Source of the DNA: Tausonia pullulans
Taxonomy: Eukaryota > Basidiomycota > Tremellomycetes > Cystofilobasidiales > Mrakiaceae
Length of the DNA: 64,000 bases
Direction: 5' to 3'
Assembly: GCA_951802195.1 (NCBI GenBank)
Contig: OX637629.1
Location: 682,001 to 746,000, forward strand
The notes under the pieces are model-generated. The model was not told where the DNA came from and did no database searches. It saw only the letters and a list, made by a program, of their open reading frames with translations. The translations under genes were made by a program, and so were the position numbers. Below, one piece after another: positions 25,095 through 36,900 of this stretch (the stretch's first letter is position 1; each line of letters starts with the position of its first letter).

Positions 25095-25421
25095 TGTATG
25101 CACTTGTCAACTCCGAAAGCGTAGAAATGGGGATCGAATGAACCCTTCAACCGTAGACGAAGACTGGAGTGGCACTTAGAAAACGTTCGCGCTCGTCATT
25201 GTTATAAAATATCTCGTGCAAAAACCTATCCGCCACGCTGTTGATTTGACAAAAGTCATCTTTGTACAAAGTGCAATATTTCATGGCGATCTCTCTCAAA
25301 TGTCTTCCCGGAGCACGGAGTGCGGGCTATCATCCCGCCGAGAACGGAGACGACATCGGACAAGAGAACGCGATCATCCTTTCCCTTCTGCTACCTCCTC
25401 CTCCCCCCAAACCACGCTACT
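25095..25421. other. Tandem intergenic region
   Basis: About 330 bp between the Rieske-DUF455 stop and the alpha/beta-hydrolase start, both on +. The left part has AATAAAA-like A/T-rich sequence (25190-25215) suited to 3'-end formation; the right part is the presumed promoter. The hydrolase frame is open back to 25320. Confidence 0.35.
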
Positions 25422-26747
25422 ATGTCGACCCCCGCTATTCCGCCCCTTCACCCAACCATATCTCCCCGCCTTTCAGTAGAGTGGCACGCCTTCCATAATT
25501 CGCATACGAGTCACGGTCCTCCCCTGCATGAAGTCGGCTGGTCGCCGACCTTTCGCGACCCTCCAGCTCCTGGGGGGCCGAAGATGGGTAGAGATCCGGC
25601 CGAGGGGGTGAGGAATAAAGAGCTCGTTGTCTCTTGGAAGGCTGGGGGTCCTGGATTGGGAGACGGATTTGGCGAGGGGGAGGGGCAGTGTGATGTCGGG
25701 GTATTTTGGCCGGAGAAGGCGGTAGATGATGGCCGCGGGTGCGTGCCTCCCACTTTGTCGTGCCGACTCAGCGGCAGACCTGACATACCTGATGCATAGC
25801 CTCCCCGTCTTCATTTATATCCACGGAGGCGGCTGGGTCAAGGCCCCTCCCGCAACCTCGTCCTTCATTACCCGAACCTCCCGCGAGGTGCCCTGCGTGA
25901 TGATCGTACCCCGACCGCGCGTGGCACCCGAAGATCCCTTCCCAGCGCCCCTCGAGGACGTATGGGGGATTGTGCGATGGGCGCTCGATGGATCGGCGGA
26001 AAAAGAGCTCGCTGCGCTGGGCGAAAAGGGGCCCGGGAAAGTCGACTGGAGCAAGATTGCGCTGGGGGGGGCCAGCGCAGGTGGAAATCTCGCAGCCGCC
26101 ATTGTGGGTGTCAACTTCCTAGCTGAACACACAGAAGATCTAAGCTGATGATAATGACGGACAGGCGACTTCTTTGAGCATGCCGCCACTCCTGGAACGC
26201 TTCCCAAACCCTTTTGTCCGCCTGCTACTCTTTGCTCCCGTTCTCGACAACACAGCCGACATCTCCTCCAAGTATCCTTCTTGGAGCGAGAACAAACACT
26301 GCCCGTGAGTAGTCATCCACCGTCATCACTTCTCTTTCGTTCTCGGACTCGGTCGTGTCTGACTCCCTTTTCCTCCGCTTTAGGCATCTCCCCTCCGGAA
26401 CCATGCTCCTCTTCCGCTCCCTTTACCTCGCCAACTCCCCCTCGTCCGTATCCCCCAGTCACCGCCTCATCTCCCCCATCAATGCCCCTGCCTCTTCTCT
26501 CGCCCAGCTCCCGCCTCTCTGGGTCGACGCAGCAGACTGCGATCTGGTCCGGGATGAGCCGCTCGTCTTTGCGCAGAAAGTTCGTCAGGCTGGTGGGACG
26601 GTGTGCCATGAGAGGAACTGGGAAGGCGTTGAGCATGCGTTTACGATCATGGACGAGGTGCTGGAGACGGCGAGGGTGTGGATGGGGGAGGTTGTAGAGG
26701 GTCTGAGGGAGGGGTTTGAAGAGAAGCGAGGGCGGGATGCGGAATAA
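25422..26747 (+). CDS. Alpha/beta-hydrolase, arylacetamide deacetylase/HSL-like esterase
   Basis: Four exons: 25422..25738, 25800..26103, 26165..26304, 26384..26747; about 374 aa. PVFIYIHGGGW gives the HGGGW oxyanion-hole motif of the hormone-sensitive-lipase-like family (alpha/beta-hydrolase fold 3). Downstream, IALGGASAGGNLAA holds the nucleophile Ser in GxSxG. LWVDAADCDLVRDE provides the likely acidic residue and GVEHAFT the His. No signal peptide is evident, so it is probably cytosolic. Likely reaction is hydrolysis of short-chain or aromatic esters; the substrate cannot be read from sequence. The first ~90 residues before the core are unusually Gly/Pro-rich. Confidence 0.85.
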
Positions 26748-27114
26748 AGGATATCAAGGAAAAACTCAATCTTTCTTTCTCTCTTTATGCTGTTACCTCG
26801 AAAAGCAAGAATTTGCCTTGACAGGCGGGAGGCTCGTATACACGAGAACGAGGAGTGCGTGTCTGAGCGCCACTGTGTGTAGTTGTAGTTTCCCCTGTGT
26901 TGTCTAGAAACGCCACGTTCTAGCTTTGGGGGTATTCCAGGCTTGACTCCTATTCATGTGTTGTTGGTGAAGTCTGAGAATGCTCAGATGACGGGAAAGA
27001 GGCAAGCAAGATCGGTCGAGTCGGGCGACGATATCGACAGAGACCAGCAGCACGAACGAGCAAGACCACATTCTTGATCTGCACCCGATCCTTGGGATTG
27101 TTAGTCCCATCCGA
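26748..27114. other. Convergent 3' region
   Basis: About 370 bp between the stop codons of the hydrolase (+) and uL6m (-). Contains a T/C-rich run (26765-26790). No gene recognised. Confidence 0.35.
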
Positions 27115-28004
27115 TCATTTCTTCTTTGCCTCCCTCCGCTTGATAACCTCGTCACCACTATGTGCAAGCGTCAAGATGGAATCAGCACCGCTCGGAGGCG
27201 TGCGCGAGGACGCGACGCGCACGCGCGCTTTCAGGTCATCGAGACTTACACAAAGATACCCTGAAGACAAGAGAAGGAACCTATCAGTCTCAGATCTCTT
27301 TCCAGACAGAAAGACAGAGAGCGACCACGCACCTTTCCACGATACGGCTCCGGCTCCCGCCAGGCTCGAATCTGAGCGGCGAAGAGTCCAAGCTTCTGCT
27401 TGTCGACGCCCGTGAGAATGATCTTCGTCGGGATCGGGAATTCGACGTTGATACCATCCGGGACAAGCATCAACACCGGGTGGGCGAATCCAAGCTTGAG
27501 GTTGAGCCGCCTCTTGCCGACCCAATCTTTAGGGTCCACACCTGGAGGGACGGGCGCGTCCTCGACGCTACCTCGGAACCCAACGCCGACCATTCGCAGA
27601 GGGAGACGGAAACCCTCGGTGACACCCTCGACAGCGTTGGCGATGAGCGTCCGGGTCGTTCCCCAGACTTTACGCTGGTTCCGGGCTGTCTCATCGAGGA
27701 TGGCGACCTCGAGTCGTCCCTCTGGGTTCTCCGGAGTAGGAGCCTGGTGAAAGAGCCGAACGAAAGGCTGGATGTCGACCGCTTGCACACCGAGGGGACC
27801 GGTGACGATGAGGCGGTCGTCCGAGATAGAGAAGGTCGTTTCGGAGGGGAAAACTACGGGTGCTTTGGCAATGTGGGAGCCGAGGGGAGAGGTCAAGGAA
27901 AAGGCACGCGACGAGGAGGCGAACGCGGAAGAGGAGGGGGAGGGGGACGAGGGAGCGAACGCGCGAGGGAGGACCCGGAGGGAGGAGCGGAAGGCGGTCG
28001 CCAT
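27115..28004 (-). CDS. MRPL6: Mitochondrial large-subunit ribosomal protein uL6m
   Basis: Three exons: 28004..27333, 27260..27250 (11 nt) and 27157..27115; about 241 aa. The N-terminus MATAFRSSLRVLPRAFAPSS, followed by Ser/Ala-rich sequence, is a typical mitochondrial presequence. The body matches bacterial/mitochondrial L6: LIVTGPLGVQ, RTLIANAVEGVTEGF, LRMVGVGFRG, LNLKLGFAHPV, TKIILTGVDKQKLG and AAQIRAWREPEPYRGK. The spliced C-terminus reads GIFVGDEVIKRREAKKK, as expected for L6. Length suits the family. Divergently placed from nothing; HEM15 lies upstream on the same strand. Confidence 0.92.
27250..27260 (-). other. MRPL6: 11-nt microexon of uL6m
   Basis: Sense GGTATCTTTGT between CTTCAG and GTAAGT. 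It enters at phase 0 and leaves at phase 2, coding G-I-F-V with the next exon. It restores the conserved YRGKGI join before DEVIKRREAKKK. Confidence 0.75.
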
Positions 28005-28278
28005 ACCGGGCTGGCAATACGGGGCGAGGCCTAAAGATGAAATAAAAGGGAGGAGGGGACGGGCGAGTCGCGACGAGTGATCCGAGGTCTAACGTCGTCG
28101 GTCGGTGGTCGGAACGGTTAAGGGCTGACGGGCACGCGGAAAAGGTCGAGGGCGAAGGCAGCCGGCCTCGCGCGTCTGGTCCCTCAACGATGATCTTCGT
28201 CGTCTTGACACCCGCAGCTTGCACTCGTGGTCTCGCTCATCGTTTCACAACCGCACTCAGAGATATCTCAGTCATCCT

Positions 28279-30018
28279 TTACATCCCGCCCCGCGCAAAA
28301 AACTCCTTCGTCGGACCACACTTTTCGCTCGTGCAACCAGGGCATCGAAGACCCATCTGGACGCTCGTCGGCCGCGTCTCGCCTGACGCGACGCCCTCGA
28401 GATGCTCCTTGGCCAGGTCGGCAAGCGCCCGGATGAAGATCGGCGAGTCATTGAGCGAGGGCGCGCGGGTGATGTTCATGCCGAGCTGGAAGAGGAGGAG
28501 GGGGTTGTATGAGGATAAGGACGGGGAGCGACTGGTCGAGCTAGAGAGAGCGCATGCGAACCTCCTTGCCCTCAGGCCCGTACTCGATGTCAAGCTCAAA
28601 TAGCGTTTCAATGTGGTCCGAGGTGAAGGCGATGGGCACCATGCAGACATCCTTGTTGCCGTTCTTGGCGAGACCCTTGATGGCGTCAATGGTCTGAGGA
28701 CCTTGCCACGCCGACGGGCCAACCTGGGACTGCCAGACGAGGCGGTATCTGACACACAAGGTGGCTCGTCAGCTAGCGCGGAGTGCAGGAGAACTGCTGG
28801 AAGAAGACCCACGGGTTCTTGTTGCCGAGCAGGTTCATCACAGCGTGCACCGTCGCGGCGACCTCAGTGATATAGGGATCACCACGGCTGCAAGAGCTCC
28901 ATCGGAATTAGTGGAAGTTTTCGAGCGCCAGTAGAGCCCAGCTCCGACTGACTTGACGACAGAAAGAGGCAGCGAGTGAGCCGAGAACAGAATGACGACG
29001 TTTTCGCGCTCCTCCGGGGTATAAGACGACTCGAGTGTCGCAGTGATATTGTGAGCGACGGCCTGATCATGGTCAAGTGTAAGCAGCCAAATCAGCCACA
29101 TATGCAAGCGAAAGACCAGGCGGGCGGCGCTACCACACATACCTCGACAAACTTGGACTCTGTCGGCCACCGGTCAATGACACTCCATGCGATGTCCTTT
29201 GCTCCCTCAGGCTTGTTTTCCGTTTTGAGCACGCGGTGAAGCTCATTGAGCGAGGACCCCGTCGTCGAGCACGAGTACTGCGGGTACTGCGTGAACGCGA
29301 CAGCGCGCTCGACGCCGTCCCTCCTGAGTTCCTCGAGGCACTCCTCCGTTAGTGGGTCCGCGTACCGAAACGCCGTGTACGCCTTGTGCGGGGCCGTCTC
29401 GGGCGACATTTCGTCGAGAAGCTGGATCATGAGTCGACCTTGGGTCGAGGTCCATCGACGGATGGGCGAGCCACCGATCTGCTCGTACTGCTTCTCGATC
29501 TGCGGTGTCCGCCGGCGGGCGATCCAAGGAGCAAGGTACTTTTGAAACGGAAGAGGAATGAGGTCGCCGTCGTGGAACAGCCGGCTCAGGAACGGGTGGA
29601 CCTCGGGCGTGGTAGCGGGGCCGCCCATCTGGAGGAGGGGGACAGGACAGAATAACGAAGATCAGGGAAGCGTAGGAGCAGGAGGAGGAAAGGAGCTCGG
29701 GAGAACGCCACTAACATTCATCATGACGATGGCTAGTCGGGTGAAGACGAGGCAGGAGGATCATCAGCGAGTGCTCGACGAATTTATGCAGGCCATAGAG
29801 CTTCTCACCAGTGGGCCTGAAAGTGGCAAGAGAGAAGAAGAGGCTTGTCAGACCACGTCCTGAATAGCGGGACTGGCAGATAACAGAACCCGTCTATAGA
29901 AGACAGGTGGGGGGAGGGAGAAGACAAACGGGCGAGTCTTTGCCTCGGTCGCGAGCGAGCGGGTGTGACAAGCGACCTTGCGAGTGATCGGGCGGGACAT
30001 CCTAGGGAGAGACGCCAT
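28279..30018 (-). CDS. HEM15: Ferrochelatase HEM15, with [2Fe-2S] ligands
   Basis: Inserts Fe2+ into protoporphyrin IX at the matrix side of the inner mitochondrial membrane, the last step of haem synthesis. Eight exons: 30018..29930, 29816..29809 (8 nt), 29732..29716 (17 nt), 29628..29143, 29062..28953, 28887..28813, 28748..28562, 28485..28279; about 392 aa, the usual length. Presequence-like N-terminus [16 protein letters not shown], then [19 protein letters not shown] built from two microexons. [42 protein letters not shown] and [17 protein letters not shown] are the signature blocks. The tail CPGCTSEKC plus the Cys in QYSCSTTG match the four cluster ligands of animal and some fungal enzymes, absent from S. 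cerevisiae Hem15. It shares a 390-bp divergent promoter region with CWF19. Confidence 0.95.
29716..29732 (-). other. HEM15: 17-nt microexon of HEM15
   Basis: Sense CCATCGTCATGATGAAT, preceded by ACTAG and followed by GTTAGT. With the upstream G it codes A-I-V-M-M-N, the conserved start of the ferrochelatase fold. Confidence 0.75.
29809..29816 (-). other. HEM15: 8-nt microexon of HEM15
   Basis: Sense GCCCACTG between CTTTCAG and GTGAGA. It enters at phase 2 and leaves at phase 1, supplying P-P-T between the presequence and AIVMMN. Without it,the frame into the next exon would be lost. Confidence 0.75.
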
Positions 30019-30408
30019 GGTGGAGGAAAGAGGCAGAGAGAGAGAAGGAGGAGGAGGCCGTTGAGGGGCGGACTCGAGAAGAAGTCGAGACCCAGACGCC
30101 TTAACTGAGGAGCAGCTCGATTCGAAGCGGGCGAATCGGACGCGGGACAACACTCCGTCATCAGTCTTGTATGTTCACAGGAATAAAAAAAAGACCAAAG
30201 TTTTCTACTGAGTTTCTGCGGTATTCTGCTTCAGATACGCCCTCGGGATGATAAGTCGGAGCTCACCCGGTCGACAGATTCAACAGGGTTGCCACGGCGA
30301 CAAGAGACCGGGCGCGTCACCGGTCAGGCGAGCAAGGGCAGAAGAGCTAAGTTCAGCTGGCTGACCGACTGTCCGACTCTTCTCGACCACCATCTCATAC
30401 GACCCAAT
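30019..30408. promoter_or_regulatory. Divergent promoter region HEM15 / CWF19
   Basis: About 390 bp between two divergent start codons. An in-frame upstream ATG for HEM15 exists at 30153. No specific operator recognised. Confidence 0.4.
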
Positions 30409-33400
30409 ATGGACGAGCCCTCGTCCTCCAGCAGACACCACCAACGCGACCACAAGTCGTCCTCGCACAAGCGGGACCGGAGCAGGGACCGCGACCGCGA
30501 GAGCAGCAGCAGGAGCAGGAGCAGCAAGCGGGATAAGAAAGACGACGACGGCGACAAGCGAGACAAGCACCAATACCGCCCATCTCACCACCACCGCTCG
30601 CATCGTGATCGGAGCCCCGACGACGAGCGTCGACGCAAGGAGAAAAGGCGAAGACACAAGGAGGAGGAGGAGGAAGAGCGAATCAGCGGCGGCATGCGGG
30701 TCGTCGACGATGACGACGACGAGGCCGTCTGGGTCGAGAAGGACGTCGAGGAGGTCTGTCCTCGTCCTTTCCCTCTTCCTCTTTTTCCTACCCACTTGAG
30801 ATACTCCGTTCAATGCCGAATCTGACCGATGACAACTCGCTCGTCTGTCTCCTCCTTGACCATCATCAACAGGGCTCCGTCTCGACGATCCCGACCGCCG
30901 AGTCGCTCGCCCTCAAGTCGCACGCAGGCCAATCAACGACCACCAAGCTTCCGCACTCAATTCTCACAACTGAGGGTGTCTCGCGCGACGCATGGATGCT
31001 TGAGAGTGAGCCCGACAGGAAGCCAAGCACATCGGCGTTGGGCGCGTACGGCGACATCGAGGCTCAGTCGACGGGTGGGGCTGCCGACTTCTTCGCAGCG
31101 CTCGGGACGATGCAGAGCTCACGCAAGGAGAAGGAGGCTGTTCAGAAGCAGGTTATCAAGGAGGAGGTGAGTGTGTAGTCTCTCGTGCCACTCATGCGAG
31201 TGCCGGTCGGGGGCGAAAGCCAGCAGATGTCTATACACGAGTCGGATTCCGAGAGCTCAGACAGTCGAAAGTAAGGCTGACTCGTCCTCCTATCCACCAG
31301 CCGAGGTTTCACCGGCGCGAGATCAACACGCAGCTCATGGAGGGCGACATCGCTCCCACCACGCCCGCTGGTTCGTTTCATGTTGAGGCCTGAGAGTCGC
31401 TGTGATCTTATCAGAGCTGATGAACTCCCCTTTCCCGCTCCAGCCAAGACAACCACCCCCGGAGCGCCCGGCTCGTCCTGGCGTCTGACCAAACTCCGCA
31501 AGACGTACGAACTGGCCGAATCGTCCGGCCGGCCCATCGAGGAAGTTGCTCTCGAACGGTACGGCTCAATGGAAGATTTCCAAGAGGCGGCCGAGGAGAA
31601 GCGCGTCCTCGATGAGCGCAAAGCCGGCCGTGGAGACCGGGGGCCTCGGTCGAACGCGAGTGGGACAAGCACGCCTGGCGGCAGTGGAGGTGGTGGGCTC
31701 AACAACAGCACCGGCGAGCGCTACATGTTCACGAGCGATGCGGCCGCTCAGTCAGGCAGCCGTCCGGGGAGCCGAGCGGGCTTCAGGCGACCAGGTGAAG
31801 AGCCCTCGGGTGCGCTCACCCCTGGTGGGGCTGGCGAGGTCTTCACGCCCGGTGGTGGTGGCAGTCGGGTCGACACGCTACGACGTGGCTCGTCTTTCCC
31901 ATCAAGTTCGGGTGGGTCATCGCCCATCCCGTCAGTTCTCCCGCCTCCGCGGTATCCGCTCCCGACGAACAGCAAGCCGCCTCTCTCGCCCTCGAGCCTC
32001 AACAAGATGCAGGCCGCAGTCCTCAAGGCCAAGCTTATGGGCTCAGATGGAGCCGACAATCTTGAGGCTGAATACGAAGCTGAGCTTCAACGATCGCGGG
32101 AGGCTCCTGTTGCGGTCGGCTCTACGGGCATAGACAAGACTGGCAAGGAGACGCGCGTTGAGCTCATACCGACACTCGATGGACAAGGTCGACTTTACGA
32201 CATTGGTGCGGGCAAAGAGGAACCGAAGATTCTTCCCGGGAACAGGAGGAAAAAGGAGAAGGTGCGAATCGATCGTGGCTACTTCCACCGATCGGACGAT
32301 TGACCCTCCCACCCTCTTTTCAGCTTGAGACCCACGATCCCAAGACCGGTGAAGTCGTCCGCCAGAATCTCGACGACGACACAACCTCGCTCGGTGACCT
32401 CGTCCGGGCGGAGCGCTTCGGCGGAGGTGCGGCGGACCAGAAGAACCTCGATGCTGAGCTTGCCAACTCGATCGCTCGGGACGCGAAGTTCACCGAGGGC
32501 CTAGACTACATGGACGAAAATGCCGACAAACTTGCGCGTAAGAAGATGAAGACAGACGCTTCCAAGCGGCTGTTTGCCATCAACGGTGAGTCGTGCGCCC
32601 AGACTTGCGCATTGAAGGATGGTGTTCTAAGCCAGATCTCAATTGTCGCCTTTCAGACTACGCACGCACGAAGAAGGCCCTTGATTCTTGTCTCTTCTGC
32701 CCAAAGGAGACGGATGGCGCCCCCCGGGCCGGAGTCATCGCCATGGGCACTCGCTCGTACCTTTCCCTCACGCAGACCGAAGAGCTTGTCGACGGCCACG
32801 TCCTTATCGTGCCCCTCCAGCACACGCTCACTATGCTCGAGGGCGACGATGACGTTTGGGATGAGGTTAGGGTGAGTCGCTCCAGCTCCTTCTTTTCCTC
32901 AGTCCTCGTATGCTGACCTCGCGCTCCTTACAGAACTTCATGAAATGTCTCATGAAAATGTTCGCTGCCCAGGACAAGGGTGTCCTCTTCTACGAGACCG
33001 TCCTCTCCCTCAAACCCCAAAAGCACTCCTACATCGAGGCGTGCGTAGCCCTCGTCCTGCGATTCTTCGCTGGATTGCCCGCCCATCACTAATCTTGCTC
33101 CGGTGTTTTCTTCCCCAGTGTCCCCGTCCCCTGGGATCTCTTCGATGACGCACCAGCATACTTCCGTGAAGGCATCCTTGCCTCGGAGACGGAGTGGTCC
33201 CAGCACAAGAAACTCATCGACTTCTCAGCCCGGCCCGGTGGTTTCCGTCGAGCACTCGTCGCCAATCTGCCGTACTTCATGGTTCAGTGGGACTACAAGG
33301 GCGAGAAGGGCTACGGGCACGTCATTGAGGGTGTTGAGGATAGCAGTGCGAAGCAGGGGGATGGGGAGGATATGGGCGCTGTGGACGAGGGCGATCGCGG

Positions 33401-33640
33401 GGGAGGGCAATTCCCAAGGTGCGTCTTGGCAGTCTGTTTTCTGCACGAGAGTGTGTCTCATACCGCTTGCTCCCCAGGTACTTTGCCGCCGAGATCATTG
33501 GTAGCATGCTCGACCTTGAGCCACGCAAATGGCGCAAGCCGAGGCGCGTCGACCCCAAGAGAGACAAAGAACGTATCGACAAGTTTGTCAAGAGCTACGC
33601 TCCGTACGATTGGACGGGCATGTTGAAGGAACAAAAATGA
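30409..33640 (+). CDS. CWF19: CWF19-like spliceosome-associated protein
   Basis: Nine exons: 30409..30753, 30873..31166, 31301..31370, 31444..32261, 32324..32585, 32657..32871, 32934..33040, 33119..33418, 33478..33640; about 857 aa. An RD/RS- and Lys-rich N-terminus (DRSRDRDRESSSRSRSSKRD) is typical of splicing factors. The C-terminal half carries CwfJ_C_1: SCLFCPKE (Cys pair), AMGTRSYLSLTQTEEL, HVLIVPLQHTLTM and KPQKHSYIEAVPVPWDLFDD. CwfJ_C_2 follows: YFMVQWDYKGEKGYGHVIEG, then FPRYFAAEIIGSMLDLEP and DPKRDKERIDKFVKSYAPYDW. Homologues associate with late spliceosomes and the Drn1/Dbr1 lariat-turnover system. The middle is Gly/Ser/Pro-rich and disordered. Confidence 0.92.
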
Positions 33641-33970
33641 AGGGTTTGGGCCGAGGTTTCCGTGTATGTATTGCGTTGTTGAAAGTTGTCGTCTGTTTTC
33701 GCAATGTAAACATGTAACTGCTTTTTTGCTGTCCGATCTGAGCTTCATCTTGTGACGCCCCTCACGATCGAGGACGAGTGCGAGAAGGGAGAGCCAGGGA
33801 TAAATGGATCAAGGCTCAAGGGTACAGAAAAATACATCTCGCAAACCACAACAGATGGAAATTGACAGTTATGAGGAAACAAAGTATGGAGGGACAGGAC
33901 ATATATTGAAATGAAAGACAGAGCCTAGAGAGGAAGAATCTATGTGAGAAAAGGGAACGGCGTGCCATCG
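33641..33970. other. Convergent 3' region containing the left boundary of inverted arm A
   Basis: About 330 bp between CWF19 and PUF copy A stop codons. Sequence identity with the other arm begins abruptly at 33889, 82 bp beyond the PUF stop codon. No terminal inverted repeat or target duplication is evident at the junction. Confidence 0.5.
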
Positions 33971-36900
33971 TCATCGCCAGATGCTGCTGTCGAGATCCCC
34001 ACCGCCGAGGCCGCTGCTCCAGTTCATTCGCTGGTCGGGAGGAGCGCGGGTGTCCGTCAGAGGCTGAGGGACGGGTAGGCCACCGTCGCTGGTGAGGTAG
34101 GAATGAGCTGGAGGAGGAGAGAGAGAGGTCTGCGTTATAGAGGAGGAGGGAGTCGAGGAGGCTGCGGTGGACGACGACGGCCGAGGCACGAGGAGCGAGA
34201 GTGCGACCCGTCCGTGGGCGTTCTGGCGGATATGGTGAGCGTTTGAGTAGAGCTGGGTAGGGGCGACATACGTCAGCGAAAGCCGAAGCACCGCAGGACT
34301 GGATGAAAAGACTGACCGTCTTGCGGATGTGGGAGACCAGCTGCGTCGGCGCCTCATTCACGATGTGCTGGAGGAGCGCCACTCCTGCCGGGCACCGCAC
34401 AGAGTTGACGATAGAGGGCAGATGGGTCGAGCTGGCAAGGAAGAGAGACGGCCGCTTCAGTCAGCGAGCGTCGCTCGCGCAGCCAGCCAGCCAGCGATGC
34501 AACACTCACCCATCGCACACCCGCCCGACCCAGACTTCCCATTCGTCGTGGGAGAGAGAAGGGATACCGAGTGAGGCAGACATCGCCTGACGGTCCATGA
34601 GCGCCCCGTGGACGACTTCCGGCCCGGCGCAGAGCGGATCGACCGAGAGCAGGACGGCGAGAAGTGTCCGGGAGCGGAGGGTCGGGTGGGACAGGAGCTT
34701 GAGGAGGACGAAGCTGAAGAGTGCGAGATAAAGAGAGTCAGATGGGGATTGAGAATTGACGCGGAAGGCGGCACTCACGAGCCGTGCGAATGGGCGGCGA
34801 GGAGGTGGACGCCGTTCAAGAGCTGGGAGTACGGCGGTGGGCAGCCTGAATCAGCTCTGCGCGCTATTATGCCGATTGCCCGACTACTCACCTCGGTAAG
34901 GAAGTGGTGAGAGAAGTCCCCGTTATGCGGATAGAGCTCAATAAGATTCTGGACAACAAGGCAGCCGTTCTTGGGGGGGGGGGGGGGATGGGGAAGGCCG
35001 TTTCAGCGAAGGCATCCAGAGTGAGCGGGCTTCAACACAGACACACCCTCGCCAGCGCCAGATCGATCCACTGCCCATACATGACGGAAGCCAGCCTGGA
35101 AAAACGTGAGGTCAGCCTGTCTCTTCATGCCTCCCCACCGCAGTTCGACCTCTACTCACTTGGCATACACCGGCCGGACCTGCTCCCGCGAGCATCCCTT
35201 GAGGCATTGCTCCAGAACCCTCACCCCGCCCCGCTCTCCAAGAAACGCGAGTCCGTCGTCGAGCAAGGGGCCCGCAAGCTCCTCGGCGAGCCAGGCGCGC
35301 ATGTCCTCCCGCTGGATCATGTTCAGGACGACGTGCTGGCCATACTGGGCGGAAACGATCGACTTGAGGGCTGGCCTGGGTGAGCGGAAGGGATGGGAAG
35401 GGGGAGGGGAAAGGAGGTGGTAGATGGGGAGGTGGAAGGGACGAGAGCAGGGAGGTGGAAGGGACGAGAGCAGGGAGGTGGAAGGGACGAGAGCAGGGAG
35501 GTGGAAGGGACGAGAGCAGGGAGGTGGAAGGGACGAGAGCAGGGAGGTGGAAGGGACGAGAGCAGGGAGGTGGAAGGGACGAGAGCAGGGAGGTGGAAGG
35601 GACGAGAGCAGGGAGGTGGAAGGGACGAGAGCAGGGAGGTGGAAGGGACGAGAGCAGGGAGGTGGAAGGGACGAGAGCAGGGAGGTGGAAGGGACGAGAG
35701 CAGGGAGGTGGAAGGGACGAGAGCAGGGAGGTGGAAGGGACGAGAGCAGGGAGGTGGAAGGGACGAGAGCAGGGAGGTGGAAGGGACGAGAGCAGGGAGG
35801 TGGAAGGGACGAGAGCAGGGAGGTGGAAGGGACGAGAGCAGGGAGGTGGAAGGGACGAGAGCAGGGAGGTGGAAGGGACGAGAGCAGGGAGGTGGAAGGG
35901 ACGAGAGCAAGGGTAGGGGAGAAGAGAGCAAGGAGGGGCAGATCAGCGCCGGAGAGCAAGAGGGACGAGAGCGATGAGCAAGCCCTCACCTCATTGCATC
36001 AAATAGCGCACGGCGGACATCCGGGCCGCAGCCAAAGGCCGCCTGGATGAGATAGTTGCCCTGCGGACGCAGACAGAGTTCGACAGCTGCTGTAGCGACG
36101 ACGTTAAGGACGGCGACGACGCGTGGCGAATGCCGCTTCTCCTGGCTGATGATGTCCTGGGAGGTTCGGTCGTTAGGTGGTCAACCAGCAAGTCGGAGAC
36201 TGTGTACAGTCGATGACGTCGATGACTGACTGTGAGCGCCTGTGCCCCTCGGCGAAGAGCACCCTCCTTGGGCGCATACTGCTCCGACGAGGCAAGCAGT
36301 GTGACGAGCCACTCGACCCGGACATGGAACGCGTCGTCCGGGGTAGGTGTCCAAGGGAAGACATCCCGGTAGTCGATGAGCCCGCTGCAGACGGCGCGTG
36401 TGAAGCGCTCGGTCGGTTGCGACAGCTGGGGGAGGACGGAAGGCGAGTTAGAAGAAGCGCGGCCGAGCGAGCTTCAAACAAGACGCCAGGGACTCACCCC
36501 AGATGTTAAAGGTGTTATGGGCGGCAAGATGTCCCTCCAGGCGGCTTCGACAGAGGCATCGCCCGATCCCCACCCTCTCCTGGCGCTGCTGCCGGCAGGA
36601 GGTGAGAGATCTGCCCTTTCTGCTGCTGCTACCCCCGGAGGCGAACGGCGAGATCCGCCGCCGAGGGACGTTGACGCCGAGAACTTGAGCGCGAGGTTCT
36701 CCGCCTGGAGTGCCTCGATCTGCGAGCTGGCATCGCGGATGAGGAAGGAGAGCTGGAGGCGACGGCAGCATCAGCCTCTACTGGTTGGATATTCAGGCAG
36801 GCAGCCGACCACACACCTCCTCGACCCGCGAGAGCATGCCAAGGACAAGTGCGTCGTCCAAGAAGGCCGTCTTGAGCGAGAGGATGCTGAGCTCCTGTAG

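Noticed and set aside
35428-35910. CRISPR-like array
   Set aside because: Units are directly adjacent with no spacers, and the host is eukaryotic. It is an intronic minisatellite.
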